Assembly: GCF_005860775.1 (NCBI RefSeq)
Contig: NZ_VCHQ01000031.1
Span: forward strand, 62,001-126,000
Length of the DNA stretch: 64,000 nucleotides
Reading direction: 5' to 3'
DNA from: Klebsiella indica
GTDB lineage: Bacteria; Pseudomonadota; Gammaproteobacteria; Enterobacterales; Enterobacteriaceae
A program made the translations under genes and the position numbers. The notes below the pieces were generated by a model. The model was not told the DNA's origin. It saw only the letters and a program-made list of their open reading frames with translations, and did no database searches. The stretch's first letter is position 1, and the number at the start of each line of letters is the position of its first letter. Positions 17,953 to 25,923 of this stretch are shown piece by piece.

Positions 17953-18267
17953 CTACGCCAGAGATTGAGGCATCGTATTCATCGCAAAGTTGAGAATCTT
18001 TTCGCCGTCAAATGAAGCATAAGGCAAACTTTCAATAACAGCGATTTCTTGCCCGGATCTCAACGCGTTAATAAACTCTTCAATCTTATACTGAATATGC
18101 GGAGCGACCAGAACACCATCATAGGCAGGCGCGACGCTAAAGAAGTTTTCAACACCAACGGCGCTGATTAAGAGGTCTAATGCCTGGTTATCGGCGATTT
18201 TTTGCATTTTTCTGGCAATAATTCCTGCTGTTGCGCCGAACAAGCAACATATTAATAATTTTTTCAC
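17953..18267 (-). CDS. Solitary PTS EIIB of the lactose/cellobiose class
   Basis: 104 residues that align over their whole length with E. coli ChbB. The phosphocysteine loop of ChbB (CSAGMSTSLL) corresponds to CLFGATAGII with Cys8; the strand VLLGPQIAY corresponds to VLVAPHIQY; and the end SLLYGKVDG corresponds to SLPYASFDG. EIIB proteins pass phosphate from EIIA to the incoming sugar with EIIC. No EIIA or EIIC of this class is nearby. The change from the usual small residues after the Cys (SAGMS to LFGAT) may mean altered activity. The start is GTG 18267, and its GAGG ribosome-binding site lies in the arm of a hairpin. It may serve an unlinked PTS or act in regulation. Confidence 0.7.
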   Translation of the reverse strand: MKKLLICCLFGATAGIIARKMQKIADNQALDLLISAVGVENFFSVAPAYDGVLVAPHIQYKIEEFINALRSGQEIAVIESLPYASFDGEKILNFAMNTMPQSLA

Positions 18268-18275
18268 GATTTAAC

Positions 18276-18294
18276 CCTCGGTGAGATACCGAGG
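18276..18294 (-). promoter_or_regulatory. Leader hairpin that buries the ribosome-binding site
   Basis: On the minus strand, CCTCGGT pairs with ACCGAGG around ATCTC, a perfect 7-bp stem. The 3' arm contains GAGG, 8 bases before the GTG start of the EIIB-like gene, so the folded leader would block initiation. Confidence 0.5.
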
Positions 18295-18446
18295 CTACAT
18301 TATTCCTCTACCGTTAACGAAAATGCGCGACATGTCAATTTTACAGGTTAATTTCTTGCGTCCATTTTATTCTGACCGTCGCCATCACAGAAGCTAAAAA
18401 ACGCAAACGTGCGTGATGCTGTGAATGGTTGGGGATGATTCGCCGA

Positions 18447-18638
18447 TTACTTTTTTTTACGTGAAATAACGAAGCGATCGCCAACGCGCGTGAGCTTCGC
18501 CCCATTGACACAGTATTCGACGGCAAACTTAAAAAACGTATCCGAATCAAGTTCGAAATCCAGTTCGATTTTTATGGCCTCGCCGGACTGCAGAAGCTGC
18601 TTTGCCTGTTCCAGATTGCTGGCTTTTACTGTTTCCAT
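18447..18638 (-). CDS. Small protein of unknown function
   Basis: 63 residues (METVKASN to VISRKKK), starting at ATG 18638 with GAGG eight bases upstream; a start nine codons earlier lacks such a site. It is soluble and mixed in charge, with a basic tail and a predicted alpha-beta pattern (helix over residues 8-18, strand IKIELDFEL). I do not recognise the family. Good ribosome-binding site and sensible composition support it as a real gene. No operon partner. The 420 bp from here to umuD hold only the umuD promoter region. Confidence 0.55.
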   Translation of the reverse strand: METVKASNLEQAKQLLQSGEAIKIELDFELDSDTFFKFAVEYCVNGAKLTRVGDRFVISRKKK

Positions 18639-19023
18639 CTCTTCACCTCGTTTTTGCTTTTGCACTGATGGCCTCCGAACCCTATCTTACAACGTTTGTA
18701 TTACAGCCGTGCGACAGCGAGTTCTTATTGGCTTTTCCGCCGTAGGCAATCTCCGTTATTGCTATGGGGTCTTCGCGGTATGCCTGGTGGGCACCCACAG
18801 GTTGTGATCACAGAGCGGACTAACGGATTCTATCCTCCTCTCAATGAGCGGAAATTTCCAGCGTACAATGGCCGACCATCGGTAAGTGCCGGGAGCACGA
18901 ACCTTCTGTCTGGAGCCATTGGGCCGCCAGCGGCGCTCACGACAGACTAAATTCCCCACAACTTCAATGCCTTCACGCCAGGGGGCGACAGGTGGGTTGA
19001 TAAATTCCTGGTAAATATCGATA

Positions 19024-19039
19024 CTGTATAAAAACACAG
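19024..19039 (+). promoter_or_regulatory. LexA (SOS) box of umuDC
   Basis: CTGTATAAAAACACAG fits the CTG-N10-CAG LexA consensus, extended to TACTG and CAGTA on either side, 23 bp before the umuD start. Confidence 0.95.
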
Positions 19040-19061
19040 TATCATTGCAAGTGAGTTTATT

Positions 19062-19484
19062 ATGATGTTCTACAAACCGGTTGAATTGCGCCAGGTCATG
19101 TCGATTCCGCTGTTTAGCGACCTTGTTCAGTGTGGATTTCCCAGTCCGGCGCAGGATTACATTGAGAAGGGGATTGACCTCAACGAGCTGTGTGTCCGTC
19201 ATCCTGCGGCAACCTATTTTGTCATGGCGACAGGCATGTCGATGGTTGACGCCGGTATTTATGAAGGCTCGCTGCTGGTGGTAGATCGCAGTCTGAAAGC
19301 GAAGCATGGCGATATCATCATTGCTTCACTGGCCGGTGAATATACGGTTAAGCGTTTGTGCACTCATCCCATCATGCAACTGCTGCCGATGAATCCCGAT
19401 TTTCCGCCGATTGTGCTACACAATGACGGCGAAGATCTGGAGATTTTTGGTGTTGTCACTTTCAGTATCAACAGGTTTCGTTAA
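19062..19484 (+). CDS. umuD: UmuD, subunit of DNA polymerase V
   Basis: 140 residues. From ATG 19062 the numbering agrees with E. coli: the RecA-assisted self-cleavage site is Cys24-Gly25 (VQCGFPSP), the catalytic serine is Ser60 (GMSMVD) and the general base is Lys97 (YTVKRL). After cleavage, the UmuD' dimer joins UmuC to form pol V for error-prone translesion synthesis. LexA represses it through the box just upstream. It overlaps umuC by one base. The second codon is also ATG, but the motif numbering favours the first. In E. coli K-12 umuDC lies elsewhere, next to dsbB, so its position beside zntB is unusual. Confidence 0.97.
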   Translation: MMFYKPVELRQVMSIPLFSDLVQCGFPSPAQDYIEKGIDLNELCVRHPAATYFVMATGMSMVDAGIYEGSLLVVDRSLKAKHGDIIIASLAGEYTVKRLCTHPIMQLLPMNPDFPPIVLHNDGEDLEIFGVVTFSINRFR

Positions 19485-20749
19485 TGTTTGCCCTGGTGGA
19501 TGTCAATTCATTCTATGCCAGCTGCGAGATGGTTTTTCGCCCGGATTTACGCGGGCGTCCGGTGGTGGTGTTAAGCAACAATGACGGCTGCGTGATCGCC
19601 AGAAATGATGAGGCTAAATTGCTGGAGATCCCGATGGGCGCGCCATATTTCAAGGTGAAATCGCAGTTTGAACGCCATCAGGTGGCGGTATTCAGCAGCA
19701 ATTATGCGCTGTACGGTGATATGTCCCAACGGGTGATGACGCTGCTTGAAGAGCTGGCTCCTGCGGTTTATCAATATTCCATTGATGAAGCCTTTGTGAA
19801 TCTTAGCGGAATGCACCGTTCTGAGGAGCTTGAAGCATTCGGTCGCCATGTGCGAAGTACATTGCTCCAGTGCACCGGCCTGACGGTGGGCGTGGGGATC
19901 GGGCCGACGAAGACGCTGGCCAAACTGGCCAATTATGCGGCAAAAAGATGGTCAACATTCTCGGGTGTTGTCGATCTCTCTTTGCCGGTCAGGCAGCGGA
20001 AACTGCTGGCGCGGGTTGACGTCGGTGACATCTGGGGCGTTGGCCGCCGCACCGCGAAAAAACTCAATGCGATGGGGATTAACACCGCGCTTGAGCTTGC
20101 CGGAACGCCAACTGCACTGATCAGAAAGCATTTCAGCGTCGTGCTGGAGCGTACTGTACGAGAACTGTGCGGCGAACCCTGCCTTGCACTGGAAGAATTT
20201 ATCCCGAGTAAACAGCAAATTATCTGCTCGCGTTCATTTAGTCATAAGGTGACTGAATACGAACTGATGCGGGAAGCCATATGCAGCCACGCGGCGCGCG
20301 CCGCCGAGAAGCTGCGCGCCGAGCATCAATATTGTCGCTATGTTTCCGCCTTTGTGAAAACCAGTCCGTTTGCGGGTAATGAAGCCTGCTACGGCCAAAA
20401 CGCCGGTACCCACATCCCGATCCCGACCCGGGATAGTCGGGATATTATCAAGGCGGCGATAAAATGCCTGGATACAATCTGGCGGGAGGGATACCGGTAT
20501 CAAAAGTGCGGGGTGATGCTGGGGGACTTCTTTAGCCAGGGCGTGGCGCAGTTCGGATTGTTTGATGACTATCAACCACATGCTAATAGTGAAGCACTTA
20601 TGACGGTGCTGGATTCCGTCAATCAACGAGAGAAAGGTCAGCTTTGGTTTGCTGGGCAAGGAATCGCGCGTCGCTGGGAGATGAAGCGGCACAGGCTGTC
20701 GCCAGCCTACACCACCCGGTTGAGTGATTTGTTGCGGGTGAAGCTGTAA
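19484..20749 (+). CDS. umuC: UmuC, catalytic subunit of DNA polymerase V
   Basis: 421 residues, one shorter than E. coli UmuC. Y-family polymerase: the first catalytic Asp lies in the opening MFALVDVNSFYASCE, and the acidic pair is in YSIDEAFVNLSG (about residues 99-110). The thumb follows at VGDIWGVGRRTAKKL, and the little-finger region reaches about residue 350. The stop-start overlap ATG/TAATG with umuD couples translation, as is usual. It needs UmuD', RecA and ATP for activity. No disruption seen. Confidence 0.97.
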   Translation: MFALVDVNSFYASCEMVFRPDLRGRPVVVLSNNDGCVIARNDEAKLLEIPMGAPYFKVKSQFERHQVAVFSSNYALYGDMSQRVMTLLEELAPAVYQYSIDEAFVNLSGMHRSEELEAFGRHVRSTLLQCTGLTVGVGIGPTKTLAKLANYAAKRWSTFSGVVDLSLPVRQRKLLARVDVGDIWGVGRRTAKKLNAMGINTALELAGTPTALIRKHFSVVLERTVRELCGEPCLALEEFIPSKQQIICSRSFSHKVTEYELMREAICSHAARAAEKLRAEHQYCRYVSAFVKTSPFAGNEACYGQNAGTHIPIPTRDSRDIIKAAIKCLDTIWREGYRYQKCGVMLGDFFSQGVAQFGLFDDYQPHANSEALMTVLDSVNQREKGQLWFAGQGIARRWEMKRHRLSPAYTTRLSDLLRVKL

Positions 20750-20982
20750 AGCGTTGCTATCTACGATTCATGCTATCGTCGAAGCGCTGATCACGCTCGT
20801 CGGGTTGTCACCCGCAGGGCCGCAGTGATTCGGTTTCCTGTGGACGTTAGCCCGCCAATAGGTTTTTTCCCCATTCTCTGTGCTTTTTCATCAGTGAATT
20901 CAGTGGCATGTCGCGACTAACTCTTGCGTAACCGTTGTGTAGGGCTAGACTACGGAAATCAGCATAAGTTAACGGAGGTTCA

Positions 20983-21966
20983 GTGGACGCAATTAAGGGC
21001 TCGCAACTCCAGGTGCCGGATGCCATTTTTGCCTGGGTGCTGGACGGGCAGGGCGGCGTGAAGCCGCTGGCGGACAGCGACATTATTGATAAGGAACATC
21101 CTTGCTGGCTGCATCTTAACTATACCCATGTTGACAGCGCGCAATGGCTGGCGTCGACGTCGCTGCTGCCCAATAATGTGCGCGGTGCGCTGGCCGGAGA
21201 AAGCACGCGCCCCCGCGTGACGCGGATTGGCGATGGGGCACTAATTACGCTGCGCTGTATCAACGGCAGCACTGATGAGCGCCCGGACCAACTGGTGGCG
21301 ATGCGCCTGTATATGGACGAGCGTTTAATCGTCACAACCCGGCAGCGTAAAGTTCTGGCGCTGGACGATGTACTTGGTGACTTGCGTGAGGGGAATGGTC
21401 CGGTAGACGGCGGTAGATGGCTGGTGGAAGTCTGTGATGCGCTGACCGATCACGCCAGCGAGTTTATTGAGCAACTTCATGACCGGATTATCGATCTGGA
21501 AGATGATTTACTGGACCAGCAGATACCGCCCCGCGGCTTTCTGGCGCTGTTGCGCAAGCAGCTTATCGTTATGCGCCGCTATATGGCGCCGCAGCGCGAT
21601 GTTTATGCCCGTCTGGCCAGTGAACGTTTGCCGTGGATGACAGACGACCATCGGCGGCGGATGCAGGATATTGCCGAGCGTCTGGGGCGTGGGCTGGATG
21701 AAATTGATAGCTGTATTTCCCGCACGGCGGTGATGAGCGATGAGATCGCGCAAATTATGCAAGAATCGCTATCACGCAGAACGTATACGATGTCGCTGAT
21801 GGCAATGGTCTTTCTGCCGAGCACTTTTTTAACCGGACTGTTTGGCGTTAACCTCGGCGGGATCCCGGGTAACAGCTGGCATATGGGGTTCCTGGTTTTC
21901 TGCGTAATGTTAGTTGTTCTCATTGGGGGTGTTACATGGTGGTTGCATCGTAGTAAATGGTTGTAA
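20983..21966 (+). CDS. zntB: ZntB, zinc transporter of the CorA family
   Basis: 327 residues, the same as E. coli ZntB, with a long cytoplasmic domain (containing [13 protein letters not shown] and [14 protein letters not shown]) and two C-terminal membrane segments joined by GVNLGGIPG, the ZntB form of the CorA GMN signature. ZntB is a pentameric inner-membrane zinc transporter; experiments differ on whether it exports or imports. The start is GTG 20983 with GGAGG upstream (TTAACGGAGGTTCA). The 233 bp between umuC and zntB hold only promoter-like sequence. Confidence 0.97.
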   Translation: MDAIKGSQLQVPDAIFAWVLDGQGGVKPLADSDIIDKEHPCWLHLNYTHVDSAQWLASTSLLPNNVRGALAGESTRPRVTRIGDGALITLRCINGSTDERPDQLVAMRLYMDERLIVTTRQRKVLALDDVLGDLREGNGPVDGGRWLVEVCDALTDHASEFIEQLHDRIIDLEDDLLDQQIPPRGFLALLRKQLIVMRRYMAPQRDVYARLASERLPWMTDDHRRRMQDIAERLGRGLDEIDSCISRTAVMSDEIAQIMQESLSRRTYTMSLMAMVFLPSTFLTGLFGVNLGGIPGNSWHMGFLVFCVMLVVLIGGVTWWLHRSKWL

Positions 21967-22012
21967 AGAATCGCCTTTTATCATAATGATGATGCTGAAA
22001 ACCCGGTAATGT

Positions 22013-22026
22013 TTGAGCGAAATCAA
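22013..22026 (+). promoter_or_regulatory. FNR-binding site of fnrS
   Basis: TTGAGCGAAATCAA, one mismatch from TTGAT-N4-ATCAA, centred about 42 bp before the FnrS 5' end, the class II activator position expected for the anaerobic regulator FNR. Confidence 0.85.
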
Positions 22027-22061
22027 TAAACTCTCCCCCTGTTCAGGGCAATATCCTTAAC

Positions 22062-22183
22062 GCAGGTGAATGCAACGTCAAGCGATGGGCGTTGCGCTCC
22101 ATATTGTCTTACTTCCTTTTTTGAATTACTGCATAGCACAATTGATTCGTACGACGCCGACTTTATTAAGTCGGCTTTTTTTT
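22062..22183 (+). ncRNA. fnrS: FnrS, FNR-activated Hfq-dependent small RNA
   Basis: A 122-nt RNA beginning GCAGGTGAATGCAACGTCAA, essentially identical to E. coli FnrS except in the loop of the terminator stem. It lies between zntB and dbpA, as in E. coli. FnrS is made in anaerobic cells and represses mRNAs for aerobic functions such as sodB and maeA by base pairing. It ends in the stem GCCGACTT / AAGTCGGC with eight T. Confidence 0.97.
22156..22183 (+). terminator. Rho-independent terminator of fnrS
   Basis: GCCGACTT, loop TATT, AAGTCGGC, then eight T. It forms the 3' end of FnrS and probably the Hfq-binding tail. Confidence 0.95.
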
Positions 22184-22242
22184 GCGCCCTCTTTGTCAGC
22201 TTCTACGCTTAATGGGTGTACCCGCCCATCACCGGAGTCAAT

Positions 22243-22428
22243 ATGTGCTATCAGTCGCTAAACTCAATACCTGTCCCCCCTGAACCGAATGAGCCGATTC
22301 CTGTACCAGATCCCCGGCCGCGCCCGCATCCGCTACCGGATCCGCCGCCTGACGATGAACCGATTAAGTTGTCGCATCGGCGGCGGAGATCTGCGAGGAT
22401 ACGCGCCTGCGAATTGTCCGCCCTTTAA
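22243..22428 (+). CDS. Small proline-rich protein of unknown function
   Basis: 61 residues from ATG 22243, with GGAG seven bases upstream. After MCYQSLNSI comes a proline-rich tract built on P-x-P and D-P repeats (PVPPEPNEPIPVPDP, then PRPHPLPDPPPDDEP), followed by a basic end (RRRRSARIR). No membrane segment or signal peptide. It ends 19 bases before the dbpA start and could be cotranscribed with it. I do not know a function. The strong ribosome-binding site and ordered repeat support a real gene, though the sequence also overlaps the dbpA leader. Confidence 0.5.
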   Translation: MCYQSLNSIPVPPEPNEPIPVPDPRPRPHPLPDPPPDDEPIKLSHRRRRSARIRACELSAL

Positions 22429-22447
22429 TGTAATGCGAGAAATTATT

Positions 22448-23821
22448 GTGACCGCTTTTTCAACTCTGAATGTTTTGCCCGCCGCCCAGCTAGCTAACCT
22501 GAATGAACTGGGATATCTGTCGATGACCCCGGTCCAGGCGGCGGCCTTACCGGCTATCCTCGCGGGTAAAGATGTGCGCGTGCAGGCGAAAACCGGCAGC
22601 GGTAAAACGGCGGCATTTGGCCTCGGATTACTCCAGCACGTTGACCCATCGTTGTTTCGAACCCAGGCGCTGGTACTGTGTCCGACCCGTGAACTGGCGG
22701 ATCAGGTGGCCGGAGAACTTCGTCGTCTGGCTCGCTTCCTGGCAAACATTAAAATTTTGACGTTGTGCGGCGGTCAGCCTTTTGGCGCTCAGCGCGATTC
22801 GCTCCAGCATGCGCCGCATATTATTGTCGCTACGCCGGGGCGCTTACTCGATCACCTGCAAAAGGGCACCGTATCGCTGGATGCCTTACAAACGCTGGTG
22901 ATGGATGAAGCGGACCGGATGCTGGATATGGGATTTAGCGACGCCATTGATGAAGTGATCCGTTTTGCGCCGGTTTCACGTCAGACGCTGTTGTTTTCCG
23001 CGACCTGGCCGGAGGCTATCGCGGCTATTAGCGGCCGGGTGCAGAATAACCCGCAATCCATTGAAATTGATGCTGTTGATGCGCTGCCGGCTATCGAACA
23101 GCAGTTCTTCGAAACCACGCAATACGGTAAAATCGCGCTGCTGCAAAAGTTACTGAGCCAGCATCAGCCCACCTCGAGCGTGGTGTTCTGTAACACCAAA
23201 AAAGATTGTCAGGCCGTCTGCGATGCGCTGAACGCTGCCGGGCAGAGTGCGTTATCGCTGCATGGCGATCTTGAACAACGCGATCGCGATCAGACGCTGG
23301 TGCGTTTCGCCAACGGCAGTTCGCGGGTGCTGGTGGCGACAGACGTCGCCGCTCGCGGGCTGGATATCAAGTCGCTGGAGCTGGTGGTGAATTATGAGCT
23401 GGCCTGGGACCCGGAAGTTCACGTACACCGCATTGGCCGTACCGCTCGCGCCGGCGAAAGTGGGCTGGCTATCAGCCTTTGCGCGCCGGAAGAGGCGCAG
23501 CGGGCGAATATTCTTGCGGAAATGTTGCAACTGAAGCTGAACTGGATAAACGGCCCGACGAGCAGCAACATTGTGCCGCTGCAGGCAGAGATGGCTACGC
23601 TGTGTATTGATGGCGGTAAGAAGGCTAAAATGCGCGCGGGCGATGTGCTGGGCGCGTTAACCGGCGATATCGGCCTTGATGGCGCAGACATCGGTAAGAT
23701 CAACGTCCATCCGGCGCATGTCTATGTCGCCGTGCGTCAGCCGGTGGCGCATAAGGCGTTTAAGCTGCTGCAAAACGGGAAAATTAAAGGTAAAGCCTGC
23801 CGGGTTCGCTTACTGAAATAA
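22448..23821 (+). CDS. dbpA: DbpA, rRNA-specific DEAD-box RNA helicase
   Basis: 457 residues from GTG 22448, the start that gives the E. coli length and N-terminus (TAFSTLNVLP). Helicase motifs: Q motif MTPVQAAALP, Walker A AKTGSGKT, DEAD in VMDEADRMLDMGF, SAT in LLFSATWPEA, and motif VI HRIGRTARAG. The C-terminal RNA-recognition domain (about 385-457) binds hairpin 92 of 23S rRNA, directing the helicase to 50S assembly. An upstream in-frame extension to 22289 overlaps the proline-rich gene in another frame and is rejected. It converges with ttcA. Confidence 0.97.
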   Translation: MTAFSTLNVLPAAQLANLNELGYLSMTPVQAAALPAILAGKDVRVQAKTGSGKTAAFGLGLLQHVDPSLFRTQALVLCPTRELADQVAGELRRLARFLANIKILTLCGGQPFGAQRDSLQHAPHIIVATPGRLLDHLQKGTVSLDALQTLVMDEADRMLDMGFSDAIDEVIRFAPVSRQTLLFSATWPEAIAAISGRVQNNPQSIEIDAVDALPAIEQQFFETTQYGKIALLQKLLSQHQPTSSVVFCNTKKDCQAVCDALNAAGQSALSLHGDLEQRDRDQTLVRFANGSSRVLVATDVAARGLDIKSLELVVNYELAWDPEVHVHRIGRTARAGESGLAISLCAPEEAQRANILAEMLQLKLNWINGPTSSNIVPLQAEMATLCIDGGKKAKMRAGDVLGALTGDIGLDGADIGKINVHPAHVYVAVRQPVAHKAFKLLQNGKIKGKACRVRLLK

Positions 23822-23831
23822 GCGAAGAAAG

Positions 23832-23859
23832 CGCGTCTCAGGTGACGATCTGAGACGCG
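23832..23859. terminator. Bidirectional terminator between dbpA and ttcA
   Basis: A perfect 10-bp stem CGCGTCTCAG / CTGAGACGCG around GTGACGAT, in the 44-bp gap between convergent genes. Confidence 0.75.
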
Positions 23860-23865
23860 GGGCGG

Positions 23866-24801
23866 TTATTTCACTTCGACAACGTTCAGGCGTAGTTCAT
23901 TCAGTTGCGCTTCATCTTCATCCGGCTGCCAGCCTGCAGGCTGCAGCGGGATCTCTTCGCGATCGAACGCCAGGTCGCCGCCGTTGACTACTGCGGATCC
24001 GTGGTGAATACCTTTAAAGTCGAACAGATTGACGTCGCTCAGATGCGACGGCACCACGTTCTGCATTGCGCTGAACATGGTTTCGATGCGGCCCGGATAG
24101 CGTTTATCCCAGTCGCGCAGCATATCGGCAATCACCTGACGCTGGAGGTTAGGCTGTGAGCCGCACAGGTTGCATGGAATGATTGGGAACGCTTTGGCCT
24201 GAGAGAAACGCTCAATATCTTTTTCGCGGCAGTAGGCCAGCGGACGAATAACGATATGTTTACCATCGTCGCTCATTAGCTTCGGCGGCATACCTTTCAT
24301 CTTCCCGCCGTAGAACATATTCAGAAACAGGGTCTGCAGAATGTCGTCGCGGTGATGCCCCAGGGCGATTTTCGTCGCTCCCAGCTCCGTTGCCGTGCGA
24401 TAAAGAATACCGCGACGCAGACGAGAACAGAGTGAACAGGTGGTTTTACCTTCCGGGATTTTTTCTTTAACAATGCCGTAGGTGTTCTCTTCAACAATCT
24501 TATATTCAACGCCCAGTTGCTCAAGATATGCTGGCAGGATATGCGCCGGGAAGCCCGGCTGCTTTTGATCGAGGTTGACCGCTACCAGCGAAAAAGAGAC
24601 CGGCGCGCTTTTTTGCAAACTGCGCAAAATCTCCAGCATGGTGTAGCTGTCTTTACCGCCGGAGAGGCAAACCATAATGCGGTCGCCTTCTTCAATCATA
24701 TTAAAATCGGCGATCGCTTCGCCTACATTGCGGCGCAGGCGCTTCTGCAACTTATCGATATTGTATTTCTCTTTCTTTGTAAAGTTATGATTTTCTTGCA
24801 T
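23866..24801 (-). CDS. ttcA: TtcA, tRNA 2-thiocytidine synthetase
   Basis: 311 residues from the ATG at 24801 ([14 protein letters not shown]), matching E. coli TtcA. It thiolates C32 of several tRNAs. The PP-loop for ATP is LSGGKDS, and the cysteines that hold the Fe-S cluster are in [11 protein letters not shown] and near [10 protein letters not shown]. The gene is complete. In E. coli K-12 the Rac prophage is inserted at the 5' end of ttcA; here an integrase fragment lies just 48 bp upstream of the start, in the same orientation as intR. Confidence 0.97.
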   Translation of the reverse strand: MQENHNFTKKEKYNIDKLQKRLRRNVGEAIADFNMIEEGDRIMVCLSGGKDSYTMLEILRSLQKSAPVSFSLVAVNLDQKQPGFPAHILPAYLEQLGVEYKIVEENTYGIVKEKIPEGKTTCSLCSRLRRGILYRTATELGATKIALGHHRDDILQTLFLNMFYGGKMKGMPPKLMSDDGKHIVIRPLAYCREKDIERFSQAKAFPIIPCNLCGSQPNLQRQVIADMLRDWDKRYPGRIETMFSAMQNVVPSHLSDVNLFDFKGIHHGSAVVNGGDLAFDREEIPLQPAGWQPDEDEAQLNELRLNVVEVK

Positions 24802-24849
24802 TATTAACATTCTCAAAATCGAAAAAGGGCATATAGGGGGCAAAATGTG

Positions 24850-25164
24850 TTAGAGCCCAGGCCGGGAATTCAGCATAGAAACCTGGTCGCCGTTCATCTT
24901 TTCTATCCATGTACTATAAACGTCGTACACCATTTGCGCGTTTTCATGCCCCATCTGATTGTCTATAAAAGACGGGTTTGCGCCAGCCGTCAGGAGCCAG
25001 CAGGCAAAAGTATGCCGCGTATGGTACGGATTCCTGCGGTGAATGCCAGCGCGTTTTGCGGCGTCTTCCCCTCTATTGCCGATATGCGATGAGATTTTGC
25101 CTTTTTCCGTTCCGCGACCGGGGAGCGGCGCGATAACGGATACAGGTTACAGACATGATTGGTA
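24850..25164 (-). pseudogene. C-terminal fragment of a Rac-like tyrosine integrase
   Basis: Minus-strand frame ending TAA at 24852-24850. It encodes GKISSHIGNRGEDAAKRAG, then HTRHTFACWLLTAGANPSF, QMGHENAQMVYDVYSTWIE and the end MLNSRPGL. The HTRHTFA box carries the integrase His and Arg; the Tyr nucleophile is in MVYDVY. The frame is closed by a stop near 25165, and nothing like the N-terminal two thirds of an integrase follows, so it is a remnant. The site and direction match intR of Rac beside ttcA, so it is the scar of a lost Rac-family element. Confidence 0.8.
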
Positions 25165-25923
25165 CAGAGATAAAACGGTTTACAACTATTTCCCGATAAA
25201 CGCTTATGCGATCAATATTCGGCAGGGGGCGTCGCAGATGTGACGGAGACATCTACATGTCATCACTCATCACGCGGTGTTTTATACACGTCAGTATGAC
25301 GCCATCAAACCACATACATTTATTTCTGACGTTATTGGGTGACGGACTCTTTAAAAAGATGTTGGTAATAAAAACCAATAAGATCAGTATGATTGGGATC
25401 GTTATGAGGATTTTCATTATCTGACGGCCCAGTGAGTAAGAATATTCCACTAAACTACACCGGAAATGTGATTCAGAACACATTAATTTAGCGTCCCGCC
25501 CGACAGCCGTATGCAAGAGCTGCCGGGCAGGCTGGTGCCATTCGGGCAGAACAGACACCATGAATGATTGTATTGGTGGCTTGGTTGATAAACCAGACGT
25601 TCGTGGTTTTCCGGTCATCTTTCAGAGTTGTCCTGATAAATGCCCTGGTGATTTGTTTATCGATTGAGTGACACGCTGAGTTGCTCTGTGCCATGACATG
25701 AATAGCATGGACAGCGCCACCATCGACTTTACCGGCAGGTCTGCCATAGGCAACCCGGTGCGCTCGTCTGGTCAATTCGTTGAGGATGAGCGCTTCGCTA
25801 CCCGCCAGCCCCACGAAATTCTGCGTGTTATAAATCAGCGCAGGAGAAAATGATTGCGCTGATTCCGTATAAATAACCAGTATTGGTGTGGGCGAATCAG
25901 GAACGCATCGATAAACCTGCTCT
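25165..25923. other. Prophage scar region without a confident gene
   Basis: Two weak minus-strand frames are visible. 25253-25420 could encode about 55 residues with one membrane segment (MKILITIPIILILLVF) but has no good ribosome-binding site. A frame from about 25900 to 25488 reads on from LysR without an ATG; its text includes ELTRRAHRVAYGRPAGKVDG and NVWFINQATNTIIHGVCS, coherent enough to be a gene fragment, but I do not recognise it. A GTG at 25814 is a possible start. No transposase or repeat was seen. Confidence 0.4.

Noticed and set aside
18762-19307. Minus-strand frame of 181 codons across the umuD start
   Set aside because: Antisense to umuD and its LexA box; no ribosome-binding site or family.
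22289-22447. N-terminal extension of dbpA
   Set aside because: Not present in DbpA of E. coli; the Arg/Pro-rich text is a frame-shifted reading of the proline-rich gene. GTG 22448 gives the conserved length.
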